A stretch of 64,000 nt of DNA from Planctobacterium marinum (GTDB taxonomy: Bacteria; Pseudomonadota; Gammaproteobacteria; Enterobacterales; Alteromonadaceae): positions 267,191 through 331,190 of the forward strand of contig NZ_JAJEWQ010000001.1 in assembly GCF_020687805.1 (NCBI RefSeq), read 5' to 3'. This document shows, piece after piece, positions 36,173 to 43,466 of the stretch. The number at the start of each line of letters is the position of its first letter. The stretch's first letter is position 1. The notes under the pieces are model-generated. The model was given only the letters and a program-made list of their open reading frames with translations, was not told the origin of the DNA and did not search any database. The translations under genes and the position numbers were made by a program.

Positions 36173-36961
36173 TTATTGATTACTCATCGTAATTACTGAG
36201 CTAAGTTCCTGACTTAAATCCATTGTCAGCACTCCCCAGATACCGGCGCCCAATGCCAGATAAATTATAAAGGCGAACAACGTAACCCGATGCCATTTCG
36301 ACAAGGGTGCCAGTCGCGCGGCTTTGTCGTTGTTTCTGTTGTGTAAATAGGGCTGGTGAAACAGGTGTTTATGGGAAAGATCGACGCTGTTAAAGTCGGA
36401 TATTTCTACCAGGGCATTCATCAGGTGTTCCAGCCGGGCCGTGTTATTGATCAGTTTGCCGCGAAATCCCTGCCAAAATACTGAGAGATAGATGTAGGCT
36501 AATTGTTTTAACTGCGGTGACAGGGTTTTGCCGGTGGCATCCGATTCAATCAGCTCCTCGACACGTTGCACCAGTTTGTGGCCGGCATTGCGACTTGAAT
36601 ACAAGGTTTTCTCTAATAACATGCCCAACCAGTCTGTTTGGTGTGGCCAGGCAACCATTCTCAGCAATTGGTCATCAATCAAGGCTACCAGCGCATATTG
36701 CGCCTGAACATAAATGATATATTGCCCTGATGAGGCGATAGTTTTTATCCGTTGCTCTTGCTCCGACAGGTACTCGGTGATTTCCCGGTGAACATAGCGC
36801 GGAACGTCTTTGATTTCTTTGCCTTCGCGATCTGACAGGCTGGTAGCTTCTTTAAAGTGTGCTTCAACATCAACACGCAACTGATTCCAGTACGCAAGGC
36901 TTTCCTCAAAGGCCCTGAGTATCAGTTGGTTTTGTTTAATTGATGCTGGTGACATGCTCAT
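36173..36961 (-). CDS. tssL: T6SS membrane protein TssL (DotU)
   Basis: The 262-residue product shows the DotU core: AQYALVALIDDQLLRMVAW, WLGMLLEKTLYSSRNAGHKLVQRVEEL and LEHLMNALVEISD regions. A single C-terminal membrane anchor (VTLFAFIIYLALGAGIWGVL) follows. There is no C-terminal OmpA/peptidoglycan-binding extension. It anchors the baseplate to TssM through TssK. It lies 1 bp from tssM and 11 bp from tssK. Confidence 0.94.
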   Translation of the reverse strand: MSMSPASIKQNQLILRAFEESLAYWNQLRVDVEAHFKEATSLSDREGKEIKDVPRYVHREITEYLSEQEQRIKTIASSGQYIIYVQAQYALVALIDDQLLRMVAWPHQTDWLGMLLEKTLYSSRNAGHKLVQRVEELIESDATGKTLSPQLKQLAYIYLSVFWQGFRGKLINNTARLEHLMNALVEISDFNSVDLSHKHLFHQPYLHNRNNDKAARLAPLSKWHRVTLFAFIIYLALGAGIWGVLTMDLSQELSSVITMSNQ

Positions 36962-36972
36962 CTAGTTTTCCA

Positions 36973-38361
36973 TTAACCCGATTTTCGCGGGATGAACCAG
37001 TTAATTACCGCAGGCTGGTGATCCGCAAGGGATTGGTCCGAGCCGCTGATCATCAATCTATGTTTAGGCGCGATAAATTCGCGATCCACTTTAATTTCAA
37101 TAAAGAGCTCTTCATCTCCGGCTAACAGTTTAAGGTTTTTGAACTCTTTCACTGGGGTGCGGTCTGCGCCCAGGGTGCGCGATAACAACAGTAATTCCCA
37201 GTTGTTGTCGGTAGCAATCATGGCGTTGTCTAACCACTGTTTCAATTTGTCAGGGCTTGAGCCTGTGGCCTGTTTCAGTGACAGGTAAAAAATACCGTCC
37301 TCAGGTAATTGATCAATAGATACGGAGTATTCGTGGTCTTCATTGATTTCAAATGGAATACAGGTGAAGTCCAGCCTGATACTTTCGGTAATGTCTTTGA
37401 TAAAGCTAAACAAGGCCTTAAAAGTACCGTCAATGTCATTGTGACGATATTCAGAGAATGACGGGGGCAGCAAATCAGGGTGAATGATGGCCATGTTGCC
37501 CGCTAAATTAACCAGAGCTAAATAAAGCTGTTGCGGATGTGTCATTTGACTATTTAGCAAAACTTCAACACCCGGCAGACAAGAGGTCAGGTAATGAATA
37601 CGCTGTTTTTGTACCGCACTGACAATACTGTTCTGACCTTGTGTGTCAGTGAAGAAGTTGCGTAGCCCGGTAGCCTTTGTTCTGAGGTCACCTAACAGTG
37701 CTTCAATATCTTTGCCAATCTTCACCTGGTAGGGCGCATCGACTTTGGGAACATAAAGAACCGGCGGAGTGTAGTTTAAAATCTGAAAACTACCGTCGTA
37801 GGTTTTTTCCATCTTAAGAATCGGAAATGACCTAAAATTAGGGGATAACTGTGAATCCACTAAAAGTATTAAGCGGGTTCTCAAACGCACCAGATCGATT
37901 TTATTCTGGATATCGTTCTGGTCGATAACTTTGCCTTCATTAACGCTGTCGTAGCGTTTTAACTCGCTATCCACATCACTGGCGCAACCGTCGCTCAATG
38001 CCGGGATTGCAAGGTGCACATAAAACGGTTTTTGCGGTTCAATTTCCGGGATCTCTGATAACTGAATAGACAGTTGTTTTAACCCTTCGGATTCCATGGC
38101 TTGCTGTTGCGAAAGAGCGTGTTTCACCACAGTACCATCAGGCATAACGGCGTGAACTTTATTGACGATCAACTGATCGAACGTCACCGCGTCCTGGTCA
38201 ATTTCTAATTCACATACCCCCCAATAAAAAGGGTTTGTGCGTTGCAACTGATGGAACATGGCCTGTTCCAGATAGATATTGTTCTGCTGAAAGTGTTGTG
38301 GGGAAAGTAACATTCCCTCAAACCACTGCACAGGATCCGGCATTACAGATATATTTTTCAT
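36973..38361 (-). CDS. tssK: T6SS baseplate protein TssK
   Basis: The 462-residue product begins with PDPVQWFEGMLLSPQHFQQNNIYLEQ, the TssK signature. Further family segments are FYWGVCELEID, FFTDTQGQ and LTSCLPGVEVLLNS. TssK trimers connect the baseplate wedge (TssF/G) to the TssL/M membrane complex. It is located 2 bp downstream of tssJ. Confidence 0.95.
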   Translation of the reverse strand: MKNISVMPDPVQWFEGMLLSPQHFQQNNIYLEQAMFHQLQRTNPFYWGVCELEIDQDAVTFDQLIVNKVHAVMPDGTVVKHALSQQQAMESEGLKQLSIQLSEIPEIEPQKPFYVHLAIPALSDGCASDVDSELKRYDSVNEGKVIDQNDIQNKIDLVRLRTRLILLVDSQLSPNFRSFPILKMEKTYDGSFQILNYTPPVLYVPKVDAPYQVKIGKDIEALLGDLRTKATGLRNFFTDTQGQNSIVSAVQKQRIHYLTSCLPGVEVLLNSQMTHPQQLYLALVNLAGNMAIIHPDLLPPSFSEYRHNDIDGTFKALFSFIKDITESIRLDFTCIPFEINEDHEYSVSIDQLPEDGIFYLSLKQATGSSPDKLKQWLDNAMIATDNNWELLLLSRTLGADRTPVKEFKNLKLLAGDEELFIEIKVDREFIAPKHRLMISGSDQSLADHQPAVINWFIPRKSG

Positions 38362-38363
38362 TA

Positions 38364-38858
38364 TTATTTATCCCCTGTAGAGCCGCCAGGTGCTGATGAA
38401 ACCATGGTCATTTGCGCTTCGTCAAAAACTAACCACGGGGTCGCCACTTCTGTGAGGACTGCTTTGGCATTGGGATTATTTGGGTAAAAAGCGAATGCGA
38501 AAACGCCTTTTGCTAAATCGCTTCGCTCGGAAAACTGGTTCAGTAACTCGCTGTAACCTGGCACTATTTGCCTTTGGATAACATCCATATTAACGCCGTA
38601 ACTGGCTATATAGCCTTGTTTCTCTTTAAACCATTGGTCAGAAGACGTGCTGGTGAGCAGGGTGACCAGGTTTTCATCATAAGCAAAAATGATATCTACA
38701 GACACCGCATACTTCATTGCAGAGCCTGTATTCACCTTGAGTCCAACACTTTCTACCTGATTGCCACTGTACCAGGGCATATACTCATTAACCACCTGAA
38801 CTGTAGAGCAGGCGGTGACAAACTGAATAAGTACAGTAACAAAGATTAGTTGTTTCAA
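38364..38858 (-). CDS. tssJ: T6SS outer-membrane lipoprotein TssJ
   Basis: I start at TTG 38858, which overlaps the upstream stop (TTGA) and exposes a clean lipoprotein signal: MKQLIFVTVLIQFVTAC, lipobox VTAC. This gives 164 residues. A longer frame to 38966 would bury the signal and overlap the DUF4150 gene. The mature part continues with SVGLKVNTGSAMKYAVSVDIIFAYDENLV and ends with WLVFDEAQM. TssJ ties the TssM periplasmic domain to the outer membrane. Confidence 0.88.
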   Translation of the reverse strand: MKQLIFVTVLIQFVTACSTVQVVNEYMPWYSGNQVESVGLKVNTGSAMKYAVSVDIIFAYDENLVTLLTSTSSDQWFKEKQGYIASYGVNMDVIQRQIVPGYSELLNQFSERSDLAKGVFAFAFYPNNPNAKAVLTEVATPWLVFDEAQMTMVSSAPGGSTGDK

Positions 38859-39256
38859 GTTAGCACCATGACCTTCACCTGGCTTGGTGATAAATTTAAC
38901 CCCGGAATGTTGGACAGTAACCCGTTTTGACCGCTTAAGTCCAGCATTCTGGTACAGGGCATACATTGAAAAAACGTCTTGAAACTACCCAGTAAATTGC
39001 GCTTCGAACCAATAAACTGGTTGGAAACTACACCGCCCATCGGCGCTGACACTTCATTACCACTACTGATTGCAGTTGTGGTGGCCAAATTATGTACCGG
39101 CATTGCGGTAATAAAATGATTATAAATGGTCGGGATCGCCAACGTCGAAAAAGCAAAATTTGGCAAAGGAATAGGCACAGGCCCAACCGGTGTGACTATT
39201 TTGCACACGTCGGGAAATCCAAGGCTCAGAGCAAACATTTGAGTTTTACAAAACAT
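38855..39256 (-). CDS. DUF4150 PAAR-like tip protein
   Basis: The 133-residue product has the DUF4150 pattern: ALSLGFPDVCKIVTPVGPVPIPLPNFA near the N-terminus and APMGGVVSNQFIGSKRNLLGS in the middle. PAAR-like proteins sharpen the VgrG spike and can carry effectors. There is no toxin extension, so the effector must be a separate protein. It overlaps tssJ by 4 bp and follows the DUF3540 gene by 3 bp. Confidence 0.88.
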   Translation of the reverse strand: MFCKTQMFALSLGFPDVCKIVTPVGPVPIPLPNFAFSTLAIPTIYNHFITAMPVHNLATTTAISSGNEVSAPMGGVVSNQFIGSKRNLLGSFKTFFQCMPCTRMLDLSGQNGLLSNIPGLNLSPSQVKVMVLT

Positions 39257-39259
39257 TAT

Positions 39260-39817
39260 TTACCCCATATTAATCCTGTCAGCATCCATCTTGATGTCTT
39301 TTTCAGCCGTGATAAGTTGTTGTGCAGCATGACTTTTTAACAATTTTTCGGCATGGAAATCAAGGTATTCCGACCTATTTATTAGCTGTTTTGTGCATTG
39401 CACCAGGGTACCCTGTACCATTTGGTAGATAGAACGTGCACATTCGTTCAATTTCCCTAAGGCAACATTGAGGTTGATTTCCTTGATAGCATTCATTTTT
39501 ATGGAATCAGATGCATTTACTGTGAGACTGGTGGTGTTGACCTTAATACTGGCATTGTTTGGCAAAGATAATTCTCTTTCCTGATGCTTTTCACCACTTA
39601 AAACGCTGATAATCCATCCGTGATTCTGGCTGTCTTTCCAGTATAAAACGGTGTCGCCAACACAAGGGCTAATCAGGCAGCTCAGTGCTTGCTGGGTTTC
39701 AATGTGACCATTTATCAAAAAATGACCGGATTCAGAAATTGAACTCACCTGACCTGCAAACATCGGCCGTTCGAATGTGCTTTCCAATGTAATATCGTTT
39801 TTAATTTGTGTACCCAT
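39260..39817 (-). CDS. DUF3540 protein of the T6SS spike module
   Basis: The 185-residue product matches the DUF3540 pattern: an N-terminal OB-like part with GQVSSISESGHFLINGHIE and SCLISPCVGDTVLYW, then a run of beta-helix-like segments (NASIKVNTTSLTVNASDSIKMNAIKEINLN) and a helical tail. DUF3540 occurs next to DUF2169 and DUF4150 genes in T6SS loci and resembles a mini spike. Its function is not established. It lies 1 bp after the pentapeptide gene. Confidence 0.78.
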   Translation of the reverse strand: MGTQIKNDITLESTFERPMFAGQVSSISESGHFLINGHIETQQALSCLISPCVGDTVLYWKDSQNHGWIISVLSGEKHQERELSLPNNASIKVNTTSLTVNASDSIKMNAIKEINLNVALGKLNECARSIYQMVQGTLVQCTKQLINRSEYLDFHAEKLLKSHAAQQLITAEKDIKMDADRINMG

Positions 39818-39818
39818 A

Positions 39819-40865
39819 TCAGGCTGCTGCCTCCGAGTTGGCCTGTAATTTGTCCGTCATTCTTAGCATTTTTTTAATATTTTTCTTCCAAAGCGTATTA
39901 TCTTCTTGCAATTTATGCCAGTTCGCAGCGGTAAAATCACAATTCTTCACAGTACTGTCGACCAAATTGGCATGGGACCAGTCACTCATACTAAGTTTTA
40001 GATCGATAAATTCGCAGCTGTTCCACTGCGAGGCCATCCACAGGCTCTTGTCTGCGGTACATTGAGAGTATTGGCTGTGCTTTGCGAACACTTCACTAAA
40101 ATTACTTTCGCTGATCTCACATTGACCAAAATGGACCTGATTAAATTGCGCTTTAATAAACAGGGTTTGCTGTAAATTACATTGCGAAAACTGGCAATGG
40201 TTAAAGTGGCAGCCAATAAAATTATTTGTTTGCCATTGTGCTTCGGTGATTGTGCAGTGGTTGAATACACTTTCATTAAATGAGCAGGCCTGCCAAACCA
40301 GCTTATGCCATTGCTTATTGTTAAACTGACACTTCAAAAACAAGCCCCTTTGAACCTGGCATTGCTCTATGGCAATGGTGTCAAAGTTGCTCTCATTTAA
40401 CACAAAATTATTCATCTCTGAATCAGCAAACGTCACGGCGGTGCAGTCTACCTGCATAAAGGCGCTGTCCAGCCATTGTCCGTGGCTAAAAGTACATTCT
40501 TCCAGTTGTCCCTGAGTCATGGCACAGCGCTGTACGACACATTCACTAAAGGCAATAGCGCGATTTTCACAGGCGGCCCAGGAAGACTCGAGTAAATGGC
40601 AGTGCTTAAATTCCACCTGTTGTAACGTCGACGCGTGCCAGGTGCAGGTGGTAAAGCGAGCTTTTTCAAAGGTGCAATTTATGAATTGGCAGTTTAAAAA
40701 GGTGCATTGCTCGAATTGCGTTGCGTTAAAAACCTGGTCCTCAAATATCACTTCCTGAAAGGTTGCCATAGGCAGTGTTAATCCGTTGAAATTAACGCCT
40801 GCAATTTCGTCCTGAGTAATAAGGCGGTTTAAGCGCGCCAGTTTAAGCAGCTTTTCTGTCGGCAT
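39819..40865 (-). CDS. Pentapeptide-repeat protein, Cys/Phe-rich
   Basis: The 348-residue product consists almost entirely of pentapeptide repeats from about residue 30 to 330. They are of an unusual F/C-rich type (FEQCTFLNCQFINCTFEKAR, then CxFxx and SxFxx units). Such repeats form a right-handed quadrilateral beta-helix. It overlaps the DUF2169 gene by 23 bp. It is probably a soluble structural partner of the spike-loading module; a DNA-mimic role as in Qnr proteins is unlikely from context. Confidence 0.8.
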   Translation of the reverse strand: MPTEKLLKLARLNRLITQDEIAGVNFNGLTLPMATFQEVIFEDQVFNATQFEQCTFLNCQFINCTFEKARFTTCTWHASTLQQVEFKHCHLLESSWAACENRAIAFSECVVQRCAMTQGQLEECTFSHGQWLDSAFMQVDCTAVTFADSEMNNFVLNESNFDTIAIEQCQVQRGLFLKCQFNNKQWHKLVWQACSFNESVFNHCTITEAQWQTNNFIGCHFNHCQFSQCNLQQTLFIKAQFNQVHFGQCEISESNFSEVFAKHSQYSQCTADKSLWMASQWNSCEFIDLKLSMSDWSHANLVDSTVKNCDFTAANWHKLQEDNTLWKKNIKKMLRMTDKLQANSEAAA

Positions 40866-43461
40866 TGCGCCACCTCCTGATAGTCAGAGGATCGAGGTTT
40901 TCAGCCGCTTTGAAGTTGCTGTCGAATACCAGAGCCGTAAGGGCATCAGCCCGGTAAAAGTTAGCGCCTTTTAGCTGACATGATTCTAACAGCGTTGTTC
41001 TTAACAAGGCGGTATAGAAATTAGCGGCTGTCAGGTTGCAATCAACAAAGCGTGATTCGGACAAAATGGATTGAATAAACTGAGCTTTTACAAAGTTTCC
41101 CCGATGAAAATCCGAATCCCCCAAATCGCACTGATTAAATGCGGCTTGCGGAGCGTGCCAGTCGCGAGCATCGACGCGTCTGAATCCCGACTGCTTCGCT
41201 TTAGCACCCGCAAAACAGGCTCCGGATAACTTTCCGTCGCCACTAAACTGACATTTTTCCAGTTCAGCTTCGGCAAAGTTAGTTACGCTAAAATCAGAAT
41301 CCAAAAAGGCACAACGAAGCAATTTCACCTGACAAAACTGATTTAACTGAAAGTCAGTATTCATGGCCACAAACATTTCCGCCGTAATATGCGAGAAGTC
41401 GGAATCACGGCAGTTGCTGTTTACAATGCTTACTTTGGTAAATTGAGCAGCGTTGAAACTGCTGCGTTTCAGGTGGGATTCAAAGATCACGCTGAGGCGC
41501 ATATCGGCAGCGTCGAACCGGGCATTTTCCAGGTTCATCTTCATTAACAGGGCATTGCTCAGATTGGCCTGGGTAAACGACGGGTTTATGCCTACGGTGC
41601 TGCTGAGGTTAGCCTCATGCAGATTGGCCTTGTTGAACCGGGTATGGCTAATCTTACAACCTAACAGGGCGGTTTTGTGCAGATTTGCGGTTGATAAATT
41701 ACTGCTCTCCAGATTGCAATTTTCCAGGTTTGCCTGGCTTAAATCAAATCCTTGTAAATTTAAGTGAGACAGATCGGCACCTGACCAATTTCTTGCCGCA
41801 AGGGATTCGCCATTATTCATTGCCTGGATAAATATGGCGCGTTTTTCCTGTGCGTATTCATCTTCTGGCCAGTCAGAGATGGGCGTCATACTGTATTGCT
41901 GCGCTTTAAATTGTTGCTCCTGCAGCATTTTCAGTTGCTCTTCATCCAGGTCCAGGCTTTTATCTTTCGGCAATGATTGCATTTCCTCAATTTTGTCAGA
42001 AAGGTTTCCTTTTTCATTTATGGCTTTTACCTGGGCCGGATCCAATTGTTTGAGTTGCTTTTCGCGCAGTTTTTCAGCGTCGGCCAGCTGCGCTTCCATC
42101 TCTTTTTGCTGCTTTTCGGCAGCCTTTTTTTGCGCCTCGAATTCTTTAAACAGTGGTGCCGAACTAAAAGAACCACGTTTAATGGCGGCTTTGGGAATAA
42201 GCACTTTGGGTTTTTCCAGTTCCGGGGCTTCAAATCCAGGCGGTAACATACCGCCATTGGCTTCTTTTGCTTCTTCGATAAATTGTGCTTGTTGTTCCTG
42301 TTGCAGCGCTTCAGCCTCGGCTAGTTCCTCGTCGTATTCATTTTGTTCTGCCGCTAATTGCTCAGGTGTTTTAAGTGGCGACAGCGGAGATTCATCGGAA
42401 ATGGCTTCAAGCGCAGTTTCAGGGTTGACTCTGAGGGCGAGGGCTTGTTGATAGTGTTCAATTGTTCTGGGTTCGTCTTTCAGCGCTTCAAAGGCCAGCA
42501 AATTTGCCTCAATATCCCTGGCATCTAATTGTTGCACTTCAAGCTGGCCGTGCCATATCAGGGCGCCAACATTGATATCGGGGAATAACCACACGGTATC
42601 CAGGTTGAGTGGTACTTCCTTAAAGTTGTTTTCGGTGTCGTTAGTTTGAATGAAGCTTCTGGGGTAAACACCCGGTAGTTTTCCTTCAAAAACAGGCTGA
42701 TTTTGCACCAGATTCGCCAGAGTATAGGCTTCATCACCACGCAGGTAAGTATCCAGTTGTTGATCTTTACGAGCCGCCAGGAATAACCGGAAGTCAGTAT
42801 CCGGTGCCAGATTCGGAAAATGATTTTCCAGCCAGTCTTTGGTTTTATAATTGCCATTGTATTGACTGCGCTGGGAGTGATTGATTGTCAGGCTGCCAAA
42901 TCCCGCGGGTGGGTACTTCTTACCGATACGCGTAACGCTGATGTCGTCGTCTTCAATGCCGGGCGCGGCGGTGATTTTATCCTGACAGACGTAGCCTGTG
43001 CCTAAGGGGTTGTCCTGATAACCTTCACCCCCGTAGGCATTTTGTTCGTTAACAAACACCGATTCCCAGGGGGCAGACTTACTTAATTTGTAGCCCAGTA
43101 GCCCTTTGTGCCAATAACGTTCACCGTGAATTTTCAGGCGCTTTTCTTTGTTGGCGAATTTTATTCCCACTGCTATGGGCTTCGCGCTTTCCGGGTCAGT
43201 ATTCCATGCGCTGCCAGCCAGCATGAATTCGGCTGTGGGTTTAGGCATTACCATGTCTAATATCTGCGTGCCCAATTGCTCCTGAACCAAAGGCCATTGC
43301 AGGTTTTCAGTGCATATTTTATACGGGTTGTGCGGATCGGCTTCGCCAGGTTGGGTGCCCAATTCAAAAAAGATTACCGGCGCGGAGACAAAATAGTGCC
43401 GAAACTTAAAACTATAAGCTTTGTGCAGTAGTCCGACTTTTTGGGGTTTAATCACTCTCAT
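40843..43461 (-). CDS. DUF2169 protein with coiled coil and pentapeptide repeats
   Basis: The 872-residue product has three parts. Residues ~1-330 are the DUF2169 domain (MVMPKPTAEFMLAGSAW, GIKFANKEKRLKIHGERYW, NPLGTGYVC). Residues ~360-535 are Glu/Gln/Lys-rich and predicted coiled coil. Residues ~555-860 are A(D/N)LxxA-type pentapeptide repeats (SGADLSHLNLQGFDLSQANL). DUF2169 proteins are thought to act as adaptors that load PAAR-like/DUF4150 proteins on VgrG. The gene lies 5 bp after vgrG and precedes the DUF3540/DUF4150 genes, which fits that role. Confidence 0.85.
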   Translation of the reverse strand: MRVIKPQKVGLLHKAYSFKFRHYFVSAPVIFFELGTQPGEADPHNPYKICTENLQWPLVQEQLGTQILDMVMPKPTAEFMLAGSAWNTDPESAKPIAVGIKFANKEKRLKIHGERYWHKGLLGYKLSKSAPWESVFVNEQNAYGGEGYQDNPLGTGYVCQDKITAAPGIEDDDISVTRIGKKYPPAGFGSLTINHSQRSQYNGNYKTKDWLENHFPNLAPDTDFRLFLAARKDQQLDTYLRGDEAYTLANLVQNQPVFEGKLPGVYPRSFIQTNDTENNFKEVPLNLDTVWLFPDINVGALIWHGQLEVQQLDARDIEANLLAFEALKDEPRTIEHYQQALALRVNPETALEAISDESPLSPLKTPEQLAAEQNEYDEELAEAEALQQEQQAQFIEEAKEANGGMLPPGFEAPELEKPKVLIPKAAIKRGSFSSAPLFKEFEAQKKAAEKQQKEMEAQLADAEKLREKQLKQLDPAQVKAINEKGNLSDKIEEMQSLPKDKSLDLDEEQLKMLQEQQFKAQQYSMTPISDWPEDEYAQEKRAIFIQAMNNGESLAARNWSGADLSHLNLQGFDLSQANLENCNLESSNLSTANLHKTALLGCKISHTRFNKANLHEANLSSTVGINPSFTQANLSNALLMKMNLENARFDAADMRLSVIFESHLKRSSFNAAQFTKVSIVNSNCRDSDFSHITAEMFVAMNTDFQLNQFCQVKLLRCAFLDSDFSVTNFAEAELEKCQFSGDGKLSGACFAGAKAKQSGFRRVDARDWHAPQAAFNQCDLGDSDFHRGNFVKAQFIQSILSESRFVDCNLTAANFYTALLRTTLLESCQLKGANFYRADALTALVFDSNFKAAENLDPLTIRRWRNADRKAA

Positions 43462-43466
43462 CGTCG

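Noticed and set aside
38859-38966. N-terminal extension of TssJ to 38966.
   Set aside because: It would overlap the DUF4150 gene by over 100 bp and hide the lipoprotein signal; the TTG at 38858 fits better.
41834-42451. A 205-codon Ser/Cys-rich open frame on the plus strand opposite the DUF2169 gene.
   Set aside because: It mirrors the Glu/Gln/Ala-rich coiled coil on the other strand and has the composition of antisense translation.
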